In this document: positions 24,311 to 37,400 of the stretch, one piece after another | Numbering within the stretch: position 1 is the first letter of the stretch | Layout: each line of letters opens with the position of its first letter | Source: Saururus chinensis | Lineage: Eukaryota; Streptophyta; Magnoliopsida; Piperales; Saururaceae | NCBI GenBank assembly: GCA_035235625.1 | Contig: CP141141.1 | Coordinates: 38,036,219 to 38,100,218, forward strand | Direction of reading: 5' to 3' | Length of the DNA stretch: 64,000 nt | The notes under the pieces: generated by a model | What the model was told of the DNA's origin: nothing | Databases searched by the model: none | The model's input: the letters and a program-made list of their open reading frames with translations, nothing else | Translations under genes and position numbers: made by a program

Positions 24311-25658
24311 ATGGATAACCACTCCGAGAAGAAGGCCAAAGACCTTATCGACTATGTCTTTTCATGGAGTCTCAAAGATGTCCTCAACAATAAGTTGTAC
24401 AAAAATCATGTATGTCATTATACATTTATGCATACCTTCCGTTTCCTACGTGTTTCAACACATGCTTACAGTCTCTTCCTAAAGTTAGAGGAGCCAAATT
24501 ACTAAGAGACGGTACCTGATGGGGTGTACTGCTTGTATATCTAAATCTGTTGCAGGTAAAAGAGATTCCACAAACCTTCACCTCTCTTGATCAGTACGCG
24601 GATTCTTTCCTGTCACCTCTGCTTGAAGAGACACGCGCAGAACTACGCTCAAGTGTGGAGCTTCTATTTCTAGCGACAGTTTGCAAGATACTATCAGCCA
24701 AGAGGTGCGAGAAAAATACGAAGTTGCTCGATTATTTTCTCACCATCCGGCAACTGAAACCCGGCCCCTCATCGCGATCCCAGCGACATTTACGAACCAA
24801 AGAAATGGGATCTCTTTGCCCTTTCAATTGTGAGACCCAAATCAATTAGCGATCTCATTAGGAACGACAGGCCCTATACACTGGCGCTCATCACAGTTGG
24901 GATTGACGAGGAGGAGAAGGGTCCAGTATATCATGTTAAGGTCAGAACGTCTCAGCATCTTGCAGTTTCAGAGGACATGGAGTGGAAGAAAGAGACCTTG
25001 TACGCAGTACTTGTGGCTAACCTGGCCACTAGTTTCCGGATATGGACGTCTCTGAGTATGGTCAAGGAGAAGCCGAACGATTTTAAAATAATCAAGCTCG
25101 CTTTGTACAATGGGCCCTCGGTGAAACAAATCGTTTTACTCTTCCTAACTTTATTCATTTTTACTGCATTAATTCGCATGTTAGAAGGAATTAATGGAAG
25201 ATTCTAGCTAGGCTAACCCTTTTGGCCTGCATTGTAACTATCGTCATACAATCTTAGACCTCTTTAATCTGTTTATTTCTCTTCTAGGTACTCTTCTATA
25301 CTTTACTTAATGATAATTCTCAAGAAAGAAATGAATTGACATGGGCATCTGAGCATGTTGGCGTGTGTGTGTGTTTCTATTAGACCATGTGTTATGTTGG
25401 GTTGTCTACTATATCTACATGTTGAAATAAAAGTTTTTGTTAAGTGCATAAACCGGACAACTGCAGTCGTTGGTCCAGTTATGAAGTAAAGGAGAGTACG
25501 AACAAAAAGAAGCTGGCAGCTGACTTAAGTCCATTTAACCTGAACGAGTCTCAAACTGCAGCAGTTCTCAGTTGTCTTTCCGGCAAGAAGTGCAATCACC
25601 AGCCAACTGCCAAAATCATCTGGGGGCCATCATGTGGGGAATAAAATTACAAGCATTG

Positions 25659-26157
25659 CCAAATAGAGTATAAATTTACTGTATTCTGGTTTTAGCGCGA
25701 ACAGAGTATATATTTACTGTTCTAGAGTTCTGGGCGAACAGAGTATATATTTACTGTTCTCTGCCTGTACTGCGGAAATATGGATCTAGAAGCGCCAATA
25801 CGAAAGCAAAGTACACAAGGGAATTTAACGTGGTTCGGCCTTGCTGTCTACATCTACGGGATCACACAATTCCACTAAATAGAAAATCAGAGTATAAGAG
25901 AACTACACGATTTCTCAGCAATGCTCCTCACGCAATACAAAAGAAAAAAACTCCTTCTTCCTCCCAAAAATTCTGCTTTCTTCTCTCTGCGTAGACCTCT
26001 TGGTTCCGGGTCATTGGCGAGTGCAATCTTCTCTAGAATTCTCTTCATGTCAGAATCCACTCACGCATCAATCTCATAAGTTGCTTTGATGAACCTATTT
26101 ATAACTTAGGTCTTGCATAGTAAAGGACATGACTGCCCGACAACCCATAATTAAGCA
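25659..26157 (-). mobile_element. Copia-type LTR inserted in helicase copy 2 exon
   Basis: About 499 bp are flanked by CATTG at 25654-25658 and 26158-26162. On the minus strand it starts TGCTTAATTATGGG, has a TATAAATAGG box (about 26105-26095), then GTGTGATCCCGTAGATGTAG and GGCCGAACCACGTTAAA. The last two are signature sequences of plant copia LTRs that I recognise. Removing it and one CATTG restores reading from near the Walker A loop into LLWTLLAMKC. The far end reads GG rather than CA, so the exact end is uncertain by a few bases. Near 25690-25765 it carries GAACAG...CTGTTC inverted repeats in two or three tandem units. Confidence 0.78.
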
Positions 26158-29100
26158 CATTGTTGTGGACTTTGCTGGCGATGAAATGTGGAACTGTCAC
26201 ATGCGCACCCACAAATGTAGCAGTGGTGCAAATCGCCTCACGACTCATGACGCTGCTCAAGGACGGACTCCCTTCTGCTCGCACTCTGGGTGATGTGTTA
26301 TTATTTGGCAATGAAAAGAGAATGAAGATTGAAGAGGAAGATTTGGAGGATATATTTATGAAGAATAGGGTAAAAAAGCTCGCCAGATGTTTTGCTCCTC
26401 TTACTGGGTGGAACCATCAGCTCAAAGAAATGAAAGCTGTACTTGAAGACTGTTTTACTACGTACAATCTCTACTTGGAAAATGTAAAGAACAAAAAAGA
26501 GGAAAATACTAACTGCAAAAATGATGAAGGAAATTGCTCCAAGAACAAGCCATGCAAGGGGAAAAAAGGAGGAGAAACCGAAGCTAAAGTGGAAGGAAAA
26601 ATGTGAGAAGAAGCCCATAAAAAATGAGGAAGAGGAAACGACATCTCAGGAGACAAGTCCCATGACGTTTAGAGAGTACGTTAAGAAAAGATTTGTGGCT
26701 ATCTCAAGCAGCCTGAAAGAATACATTACGATACTACGGGAGTACTTATCTTCAAATATGGTTACACCAGTGATTATTAATCTTTTTGACAGATTTCTTA
26801 GTTTGATGAAGTCGTGGCAGGATTGGTTATGTAATAGAAACACTCCAGACAGTGATCTACCACATTTCTGTTCAGGTAAAAGATGAAGCTTCAAAAGAAA
26901 TAGACACGCTTAACTGTGACCTGGCCATTCGCTTCGAGCTGGACCCAAACGAAAACCAGAGGGATGCCTTTCAATTAGAGAGAGGGGAAGTTGATAAAAC
27001 ATCTCTATCTATGACAGATATATGTGGTGGCTGGTATGACCCGTCGACAAGGGCAGTGTGGAAGACCAGGCTTAGGTGCCTCTATATGGTTTCCGTTCTT
27101 CAAAAAGTTCTCAAAGTTCCAAATACAAGATCCAAGGTGGCTATAGAGGAATTTTGCTTGCAAAATGCTACTCTTATGTTGTGCACAGCTTCTAGCTCTT
27201 TTCGTTTAAGGTCCGTGCCTCAGCGACCAGTGGAGCTACTAATCATTGATGAGGCTGTCCAACTGAAAGAATGTGAATCATTAATACCTATGCTCATTTC
27301 AGGTCTACAACATGCTATTCTAATTGGCGACGAGTGCCAGCTGCCTGCAATGGTTATGAGCGAGGTCTGTTGTTTGCTGATTTTTTGTACAGGAATGCGA
27401 AGAACGTCAAACCTGGCAGCTATTTATTAATTATATAAATAATCTGTCATAACTCAATTCCATATTGTTCATTCATTATTCAAATAAGCTTCATGTAATT
27501 CATTAGTTGGGATGGTTTGTCAGTTTTGAAATTGAAATAGGAAGAACTACTAATCATTGGAGGAATAATGTACATCATTGGAAACCACCTATAACGACCT
27601 CAATGTCCAGAATTAGCTCTATGGAACAGCAGTTGAGGAAAACCAAGAAAAATGTAACTGTACAATATTGAGGAATGCACTTGAATGCTTAAACATAATT
27701 ATGTTCATAATCAGGATTAATTACCTAAACTTCTTTTTTATTTACTTACTGAGTTTATCATGTCTCGCAGGTTTCTCAGAAAGCTAACTTTGGAAGAAGT
27801 CTCTTCCAAAGGTTGGTCTCATTGGACCATGAGAAGCATCTTCTAAATGTTCAGTATCGGATGCACCCTTCCATAAGCATCTTCCCAAATGTTAAATTTT
27901 ACAATAAACAGATTATGGATGGTGAGAACGTGAAGCGTAAGAGCCATGAAAGGCATTATCTTGGAGGGCAGATGTATGGTCCCTATTCATTTATCAATGT
28001 TACTTGTGGGGAAGAATAATTTGATGCTAGGCATAGCCGGAAAAATATGGTTGAGGTGGATGCAGTCTCATTGATAGTGAAAAACCTATTCGGAGGTATC
28101 TACAACATGATCTTTGCTATGAACTTCCTGATGTCAGATTATATCAATTTATGGGGCTAGTTTATTGGATTCTTAGTATATTCTATCTTATATGTTCCGC
28201 AGCTTATTAGTTTCTTGTGTAGCTTGTGTTATTGTTAAGATATTAGATTTTTAAGATAGAAGCTCTAATATATTTTCCTAATGCGATTTCTTATTAAATG
28301 CGTAAATTAGTAGTACTCCTGGGAAGATTGCTAAATGGTGTTACCATGTTCCCATTGATTTAGAAGTTATTATATCTAGCTTGTGCATAGGACTTCACAA
28401 ATCATTCGAACACAGCATCGTAGTTATCGTACATGGTAAAATAATTAATATCCTGAGATAATATGCTATTTTAGTCAAATTGTAAGTGTCACGTTTTTTT
28501 ATATTTACGTATTTAGAAATAAGATAATCGATTTTATACAAAAATTTGGGGGGAATAATACATGTCGGGTTAAGTTGGTTATAATCCTCACGAGGAAGGA
28601 AAATATAGAGGCCTATTTACTGGTTCATATATATCGGCATTCAAGGAAACCGTGTCAACAATTTAATTATTGTTGAGTAGTTTAACATAATGAAAGGTAT
28701 CAGAATAATTATAAAACTGAAGTTCTCATTGTATTAGCTTTTCTTATTTGGATATCTTTCCCCATACAAGCTACCCTGATCGTGAGAATTGGTATTGAGT
28801 TTTTAAAGAAGAGGAAGTATGATATTTAGAGGAAGGTTTGTTATTTAGAGCAAATTAAGTTCATGGTGCCTGTAATTTACTGTTTTAAGTAGGAAAGTGC
28901 TAGGGATGCTCCTGATAATAAATTAACACTTTGAACTCTATGCAATAAAATTCTAAGTACCTAGTACAAGTATAATGCAATTTTCTTATGTTGTTGGTTG
29001 CCTTATGATTGACGTCTATGAAAGATTATTATTCACCTCCTCTTGCTCAACATTTAATGGCATCCATTTTCTTATTTTTATGCTACTTAAAATGTCTTTT

Positions 29101-30019
29101 AATATCAACTTCTGTAATTTTTAGTTACTCTCTAAAGTAGAGGTCACTTATGTGATATGTTTAGAGAAATTTGTTTAGCAAACTTTTAAGGATGTGGCCA
29201 ACATAAATTTTGAAAGTGCCACTTCTCCTTGAGAGAGCCTGAAGCATGAAGGTTCAGGAAGCTGCAAAGAGAAACTTGATAGACCTCAACAATCAGATAA
29301 ATAAATCTGTTTGCATTATTAAAACGCGGTTTGTCTCTGTAATTATACAAATTCTTCTTAGTGAAAGGGTATTCAATCATAACATCATATAGCCAAACAG
29401 AAATAAAGAACAGTATCTATCGCTTTATAGCCACCTAAATTCATGTATTAAAACCATTGTAGCTATCTGTGACAGCATGATCACTTCATTTGTCAGGTAT
29501 AAGTTCACACCACACTTAGATTTTAATAACCTTTTTTTTACAGCATTCAAAAAGTCGAAGCAGAGACTGAGCATAGGGGTCATATCCCCCTACAAAGCCC
29601 AAGTTACTGCTATAAGGAAGAAACTTGGAACAGAATTTGAAAAACATAAGGATTTCAGTGTGAAGGTGAAATCCGTTGATGGCTTTCAAGGTGGCAAAGA
29701 GGATGTTATTATAATGTCTACTGTTTGATCAAACATGAGTGGATCAGTTGGTTTTCTTTCAAATCTCCAAAGGACAAATGTGGCCTTGACAAGGGCCAAG
29801 TGAGCATATTCTTTCTTATATTTCCTTCCTAATTTTAATTAAAGCCATTGCTAATGACCAGTTGCCAAGTGAGCATTTCAATATTGGTCTTGACCGTATG
29901 AAAGACATGCTGCATACAGATTCTCCCTCGTTCTTGAATGCAAAATGGAAGGTTTGCATCTATCCTAAGAATTCCTCAAATGTTTAATTGACTTTCTAGT
30001 TATATGTCACAAGCCATTT

Positions 30020-30700
30020 TGACAGAGTCACCAGATCGAGAACAGCTTGAACTCGATCAAACAAATTCACAGATTCGCAAATGTCGGATCTCAAATATAA
30101 CAATGAATTTTGGGAGAATAAACTCTTCAATATATTTCAGAAATCAATTACATCAACAAAGATTACATGAAATTCGAAGAATTAAACTCACACTTGGAAT
30201 CTCAACAGAACAGCTTCAACAGCTGTTCTTCCAGTTCTGCGCAGAGAACTCCAATCCGAGCAAACGACTCAGGAAAACCTTTCAGACTGAGTAACAACTC
30301 GTCCAGTTTCAAACAACAAAAAACTCCCCTTCTTCACACTCCACTGATCTATTTATATATTCCCTTACAAATGCTGATGTGGCCCGAGCTCAGTTTCTGC
30401 CCCGAAGGTTGAAGACAAACAACCGGATTAACTGTCTCGGAAACAAAGTAAAATGTTCAATTTACCCCTCATCTTCCATCGTCCATTAAATCCAACAGTC
30501 ATTAATTTCTCCCAGGTTAGTGATAGACGCTTGTACCCCTTTCAATAGAATTCGTCTGATACAAACAACGGTCACGATTAGATCGTTATTAGTGAAAGAC
30601 AGATATGCCCTTGTGAATTTTTAATCAGTAATCTGTTCGATGAAATGCCAATGAGACTCTGTTTCTCTGGCATCTTCCATTTTCTACTGTGCCTGTATCA
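30020..30700 (-). mobile_element. Solo LTR, 681 bp, in an intron of helicase copy 2
   Basis: It starts TGACAGAG and ends GCCTGTATCA, flanked by CATTT at 30015-30019 and 30701-30705. Copy 1 has the empty site with one CATTT (3554-3558). On the minus strand it begins TGATACAGGC and contains ATATATAAATAG (about 30360-30345), a TATA-like promoter, so it is most likely a copia LTR on the minus strand. Confidence 0.9.
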
Positions 30701-32214
30701 CATTTAGATCCGGGGGACTACAGGTTCTTTTCACAGATGACTTCAGCAAGTCTTTCCCAAGCATTCAGAGAGCTCACATTCAGAAGGAGATTATTCTCGC
30801 CAATGGGTTCCGGCCAAGGAACAAGGCTCTCAAGGATTCAGGTCCCAAGAGTTCCTCGAAGCTTCTAAAGCAGTGCAATCTTCAAGGCCAGGAGCTGTTT
30901 CGGTTGGTTGAGATTTGTAAGGATTCAAATCATTCAAACTACACCCAGGTGCTGAACTTTCGGTCGCTGTTGAGCTTTTTTTTTGTAGTGTGTGGACTAT
31001 GCATCATGGTGCAGATTCAGATCCCTGGATGGGTAATTAAACTCCTTCCATTTATATAAATTGGTTTTCTACATATTTACATGTTGAGTGAGAGAAAGAA
31101 TGTCTTGTGCCAGGGAGTTGGAGGTCCCAATGTGCTGGCCAATTTGGTGGAAGTAATTTTCATCCAACAACTGCAACAAGTGACCTGTCTGAGGAGAAGT
31201 TGGCAAGGGATTTGGCTTCGCTAAACTTGGGGGGAATTCTTGTATCAGTTCTGATACATCAAACTTTTAAATTGAAATGATGTGGAATCTAGATTATTAC
31301 ATGAAATGATGAAAGCCCCGGCCAGTTGCAGGTATATTTGCGACAATTGTTGAACAACAATATCTATGGTATTTTTTATTCTCGTTCACCAATGGAACTT
31401 GGATTCTTCTTCTCTCTGATTAGTGACCAACACGGCAACACGGATTCACCAATGGAGAGTGATTTTTTAGCAGCCCGGTCATTGAAGTGTTTGGAGTCGC
31501 GGTTGAAACCGGCCTGGTTGGCTGGGCTGGATCAGGGCTGTCGCCCTAGCTTGTTGGCCTATTTCCCCTGCCCTAGCGTTAGGTAAGCTTTTAAAAGTTT
31601 GGCCCTAGTTCTGCCATAAGCGGGCTCAAGCCGGGCTGTACTGCAGGGTTTTTTTTAATATTTTTGTCTTTTATATTTTTTGTTAAAATGATAATTTTTG
31701 GGTAGGGTCTTGCTGGTTGACCCTTAAAACACAAAATAATATGCCTTTTGGTTTTTTAGTAGGATCATTTTAAAATCTCCCAAACTTTTTTTAAATATGT
31801 AACATTTTCCCTTTCAATCAATGTTTGACTATCGAAATATATAAAAATAACTATTTTAATATTAAAGGGCGAGCTGAACGCGCCTATTACCCTTTTACTC
31901 TTTATCCCTAGTTTGACTATTTTAATGTAGGCTAGAAAATGTCCAACACTAAGATCGGGCCAAAACAATTTCTGCTCTAACCTGCATTTTATTGGCCAAG
32001 TACGGCCTTTTAAAAGTTTCACTCCTAATAAAAAAAAAAGCTTCCCACCAAACCATACTCCTACTCGTTAAGTTCCTTCGGATAGATTAACCTTCTTGAT
32101 TACAATTCATCTTTCCTCCTTTCCATTGAGGGAAAGTTGCATAGACATTCAGGGAGTTCCGACTACGTGACATTAACATCTGCACCTTCTTGTTCCGTGG
32201 CTCACCAACATAAA

Positions 32215-33045
32215 AAGGTCATACCGATCAGATCGATATATGTGCATAGATCGATATGTGTGCATATCGACCCATATGTCACCATACGGTGATTACATAT
32301 ACATTATCGAGGTTGGTGCACTTCCCACATCAAAAATTGATATGTATCTATCGTATCAACCACATCGTATTGATACATAGTTAATTTTGATCTTTTTTAC
32401 AAAAAAATCTAAAAAATGTTCAACCAAAATTCCAACTCTACTTCTTCGTACTTTTAAAGTTGAACTAACTAATTAGACCATTGTATTTATATTTATGATT
32501 TAAATCTTTTAAAAATATTTTTTTGGCAATTACATGGGAGAAATAAAGGTGGGTCTATGTACTTGTAGATTTTTTTTTCCCGATATAGATCTTCATGCCT
32601 ATGCATTTACTTACACATCTAACTTATAGTTTCTACACAATATTCCTCTCTCATATTAAGTATCTTATTTAGTTTCAAAATAAATTAATTTTATAATAAT
32701 TAATATGGGATGGTAATAGTTTATAGGGCTCACATTTTTAATACATGACATGATGAGCCTAATGCACTATTCGAAAGAGTTGGTTTACATTTGAGTTTAT
32801 TCATTAGATTGACTCTTCTCTTCTAATAATCTTACGAGGGGGTGCTCATATAAGAATTGCATACCCTCCTCTGTGTGTCTACCTTATTTTTTTAATTATT
32901 GTGTCTTTAAGAGTATTATTATAATAATATATTATTAATTTTAATAATTTTTAATTTATATTAGAGGTTCATGCCTATTCCGATATTGATTAAGCGTATT
33001 ATCAGTACATACCTATATCAATAATCATTGATAGTCTTTATCTAT
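32215..33045. repeat. Dispersed repeat, member 1
   Basis: Non-coding sequence shared with 5530-5812 plus 7663-8170 (the same repeat in the other duplicate, split by the solo LTR) and with 60130-60720. Shared landmarks are GATGAGCCTAATG, an AATATATTATTAATTTTA-like stretch and the terminal TATCAATAATCATTGATA. It is probably a non-autonomous DNA transposon. Confidence 0.6.
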
Positions 33046-33853
33046 ACAACCTTCCTTGCTCACCAATGAGGAAGGGAGGTCCTCTAAACAAGGGAAGGAA
33101 CGGAAAAAAGAACACACACCCATTGGGGAGAAGACAATAGGAGGAGAAACACCGCTTATTCTCTACCCTTAGAAATGAAAAATATGCAAATGAGGTTGGT
33201 AAAGTTTAAATGGCACATAATGCATTTTTTTGGGGGGAAATGTTGTCCTTAACATCAACCTCATCATGCAAAAAATATTTACATAGTTATTTTTTAAAGC
33301 TTCCTGTCTTATCCTTTTTTTCATTGTATGTAAAATAAATAAAATTTTTTTCCAAGATAGGAGCAGCTTAGCAAGCACAATTTTTTTTCTACACTATCCA
33401 GTTTTGTACAAGCTAAAGATCGATAAGTAGTTTATTTGAGCAATGCCAAAATAATAAAGGGAAAATGTAGTCACGGTAGCACACAAACTCTGCAATACGT
33501 CCTGAAACTATGTTACTTAGGTTGGTGCGTTTGTTTCCTCAACAAATTAAGACATGATGAGTGTTGAATGAGTAAGGTTAATTTTTGCTCGACATACTTG
33601 AGGAAAAATGTCATCAAACCATATCAAACGGTGTGAACCTTTCTGGAAAAACCACTTTTCACAAGACTTTTCAGGGATACGTGATTTTCAGACACACCAA
33701 AAGGTAATTTTAATAGTGTAATGTTTCTTAGTAAGATAGTAGATGTTATTAAGTGGCATATATAGTGTATAGCACTATATAACTTAGTAACAATAATAGT
33801 AATTTAAAAATAATAAGGATATTATATTAATTAGTAACCCTAGCTCCGCAGTA

Positions 33854-34082
33854 CTTCCTTTGTCTTACATTAATAGTTATTTTAGTTTTTTAAATTAATT
33901 TATTTATTTTATATTTAAAAAAATAATAATTTTTTATTGAATGGTAAACTTTATATAAGAAAGAAAAATAAACTTATGATACTCCTTTTTAAGTACTCAT
34001 TCACTTAAATTAAACAAAATAAAGTTATTAATATAGAATAAATTTTTTTACTAACTAGAGCTATTAATTTAAAACAAAAAAA
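33854..34082 (-). mobile_element. Stowaway-like MITE upstream of NDC1
   Basis: On the minus strand it contains AATTTAAGTGAATGAGTACT and ACCATTCAATAAAAAATTA, and ends near TAAGACAAAGGAAG. It is homologous to the MITE at 45827-46027. It lies about 330 bp upstream of the NDC1 start codon. Confidence 0.7.
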
Positions 34083-34099
34083 ATCTATATCTAACAAAT

Positions 34100-34410
34100 C
34101 TATCGAACAAAAACTTCTTACAGGTTTTAATTGGAGAGAGAGAGTGTGTGTCTTAATTAATCTCACTTTTTCCAGCCCAACAGAAACTTATCTTCGTAAT
34201 ATTCTCATATAAAAAAATTGCAACATCACGTCACAGCCCATTGGTCCCCGCGAAGCCCAACAGGCCCGCAAAACCAACTCCTGCGGCAAGCCGAAGGCCC
34301 ACCTTCTCGTCCTCTCTTTCCCGCCCGGCCCAACCCTCCAAAATGGCAGTCAAAACCCCACCAAACCCACCAAGCCCCCCGCTCTCTTCTTCCCTTGCCT
34401 CCTCTCCAGA
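34100..34410 (+). promoter_or_regulatory. NDC1 promoter and 5' leader
   Basis: Clustered AGCCCA/GGCCCA motifs occur at about 34173-34335. They resemble site II elements (TGGGCC/T), bound by TCP factors and common in housekeeping plant promoters. A GA repeat lies at 34133-34146. No clear TATA box is close to the start codon. This is the segment duplicated at 15555-15794. Confidence 0.6.
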
Positions 34411-37400
34411 ATGTCGCCGGAAATCGTCGTCAAGAACCGGTGGCTCGGCTTCCTCATCTGGCAGTCCCTCCTCTCCGCCGCCGTCTTCCTCCTCGTCAGA
34501 ACCCTCATCTCCCTCTTCCTCCTCCCCACCTCCCTCCAGGCCCCCGTCTCCGCCCTCCTCTCCCTGCCTTTCTTCCTTCTCTCCCTCCTCCTCTTCTCCC
34601 TCTCCCTCTTCCTCGTCTCCTCCCCGCACCCGGACCCCACCGCGTCCCCTTTTGAGCTCGCTCTCGCCCTTCTCCGCTTCTTCTTTTACTCTGTCGTGTC
34701 TGGCTCTGACAGCCCCGCTTCCGACACTGCCTTCCGCCGCCGCGCCCGGGCCTCTCTGGGTTTCCTTGGCTGCGTGATGCTGTGTGGGGCTTCTGGTTTT
34801 TTGTCGACGATGGCCGTTTCCGGGGGCTCCGGCGAGGGGGGTTATAGGGTTTGGAAGATGGTGGGCTTGGGATTGAGAGGGGCGGTGTTTGGGCTGGTTT
34901 ATGGAGGGTATTTTGTTTATGCGAAACGGTGGGTGTTGAGGTTTCCGATCATTCAGGTCAGTTAAACTTTTGATTTTAGGTTCCTGTGGAATTGTAACGG
35001 AAAAAGTTGATTGCTTTTCTGAGTATTTTGCTGGTACAGTTTGATGGAAACAATGCTACCTGAATCACATAGTGGCCGTCTTCTAGTTTTGAAGGTCTTG
35101 ACAAAGTGACAAAATTGACTACACAGTTTGGAGATTTGATTAACTGCAGAATATTGTTGGAAAATGGATTAATAACGGTGTGTGGCATTAGTTAGACGTA
35201 ATGTAGCTGTTATCCTGTGGTACATTTGACTGCTATGCTTTATATATCAATGGTCTCAGACTCTTGCTCAACTGGATAGGTTCAATGGCAGACAAATATG
35301 TGATGGTACCGTATATGGAATGGAAGATTGTATAGTTTGAACTTAATAGATATTTTAGATGTTTTGGGTGTCAGCATGAACTTGTCTCTCTTGGTATGAG
35401 TTATGCGAATAGAGTGAATATCATAGAACTTGAAGTTTTGGTTACTTTGTAAAAGCTTTCAATTGTTTTTACTCCATAAAAGAGTTTAATTTGTGGGGCC
35501 TAATTGATTAATGTTGTTCGTGTACTAAGTTTACTTTTGTAACTGAGAACCAAGTTATAATATTCTAAGGTGATTACTTGACAAGGATTTGTCTCTATGA
35601 ATTTATCCGGGAAAAAGCTTAACAGAAGCTCAGGTTTTGCTAGTTTCTGCAAATCAGGAGTAAGATTTGTTGGTTATCGCATTAACATATCCTGAATGCA
35701 CTTACTAAGGTGTGCACAAAGTATTGGGGTCACAAATTGAAATACTTGTATTTTAAAACAATTAGTGACATGGAGTAATCACTTTATGTGAATAGAGAGT
35801 GAATGTGCTGTTTTAAAATGCCTATTAAGAGCATTTATTATTATTATTATTATTATTATTAATAATTTGTTTGTACTTGTGTAGAGTTGTTTATCCCTTT
35901 TCTACTGATGCAAGTTTGTAAACTTTGTATATAATTTTGTCTTCATCTTGGTTGGCTTGCTTCTTCTTCCACATTTTTTATAATTTCCTAGTTTTTCCCA
36001 TAACTTCTGCACTATTTTTATGCTGCATTTATGTTTTAGCATTAATTGTTTGACCATATACCATCGGCTAGTGGCTAATGATTTTTTCCTATCTTATGCA
36101 GCGTCCCATTTTCTTTAGCTTTAAAATGGGGCTCCCTTCATCCCTGAAACAAGCATTCAAGCTATCAAGCATTGCTTTCATATGTACAACAATATTTCTG
36201 TTATTTCTTCCCAATAAGTTAAAGTCCACGGGTACTACGGGAATGTTTCTTATCGAGCAGATTGTCTTCTACCTTGGCATCTCTGTTGTCTCCTTTTGCT
36301 GGGAACTAAGTAGTCATTTACTCCAGGTTAGTTCCTCATTACTTTTGTAAGTACTGATAATAACTTTTTTTTCCTTGTTAATTACAATTCAATGTCCAGT
36401 TTGTTATGTGCAAGTTATTTTCTGTATCTAATTTGTAAGGCTTTGTATTGTCTGAATCTTTACTGGGATTCCTTAGGATGATATTATAATACTTTTTATT
36501 ATAATTTGGGACTGACTGAGTTAATGAATAGGTGATTCTATAATGTGCATTCTGGGACGTCATTTTAATGTTTTTATACTTAAAGCAGGTATTAACCTGG
36601 TGCAAAACTGACCTTATGAGCAATGTTTTTGTCAACATTGAGAAAACAAAATATAACCAGTTAATATGCTTTACCCTGAGCAAAGTCCTTTCTTGAAGTT
36701 CTAATACTGCGAGCATGCCTTCTTATAGGTGTTACACACGAGAAGATGCTATTTTGCACCACCAAAGGGGTCTGCTGCAGCAGAAACAAATCCTAGTGAA
36801 CCCCTTCTTGCAGCTTTGGAGCAGAGTACTCCAAGATCTCTCCATCAGTATCTTGCTTATCTTGATTTGTGCATGGTTTGTGAGAGTAATGTTGATACCT
36901 GGCGCCGGGCTGCATTTTTTGAAGAAACTGGTGATACTTATAGACGAGTTGTCACTGTATGCACAAGACCTTTGGAACAACTTACATCAGCATTGAGTGA
37001 GGGTTTGGAAGGCACTTTGGGAGGCAAACCAGATGCATTGTCCAGGCAGTTGTACTCTCCAACAGATACTCGTGTTGACCCTAAGCTCCATGAAGAATTT
37101 AACAATTTTCAGGTAATGTAGCGGTATAGATGTTTCTCATATGTAGCCTATGCTTAATCTGTTTCCACCGTTAGTCATGAGCAATGAGTAGTAGTAATGT
37201 ATCTTGTGTGTGTGTGTGTGTTTTAGCTTAAGAAATGACATTAAATGGGATCAGAATCTTGGAACAATGTCATATCTCTGCTTCCAAGTAGTCAATAAAG
37301 GTGCACGTGACTAGTACCATTATGCCGGTGTTTTGAGTGTAAAACACGTTCTTTCCTTAACATCCCTGTTTTGTTTAAAACCATCATCCAGCATTGTACT

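Larger units (their letters stand above)
24311..31252 (+). pseudogene. SEN1/UPF1-like SF1 helicase, copy 2, decayed
   Basis: This second copy includes the 5' end. Translation starts at ATG 24311 (MDNHSEKKAKDLIDYVFSWS). Exon 1 is 24311-24409, exon 2 is 24556-about 25120, and a later exon starts near 25446. It is heavily damaged: a frameshift near 24770; an eroded Walker A segment at 25624-25650; an LTR inside the coding exon (25659-26157); a frameshift in the charged linker (26520-26620); an 11-nt deletion near 26850 relative to copy 1; Walker B changed to DEAV (27248-27259); stops at 28017-28019 and 29726-29728 (CGA to TGA); loss of the first part of exon 3271-3490 at about 29868; a solo LTR at 30020-30700; and further indels near 30797, 30965 and 31142. 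Intact splice sites remain at 27364, 27771, 28095, 29544 and 29799. No functional helicase can be made from it. Confidence 0.9.
26668..34345 (+). repeat. Tandem segmental duplication, right copy
   Basis: This is the counterpart of 1-15794 in the same orientation. It contains the decayed helicase 3' half, the intergenic DNA and the NDC1 promoter that still drives an intact NDC1. It lacks the three large insertions of the left copy, keeping single AATGG (31391-31395) and ATAAA (32543-32547) target sites. It has its own solo LTR at 30020-30700. Confidence 0.93.

Noticed and set aside
34231..34640. Glu/Gly-rich frames on the minus strand and Ser/Pro-rich frames on the plus strand
   Set aside because: These are shadows of the CT-rich NDC1 leader and first exon.
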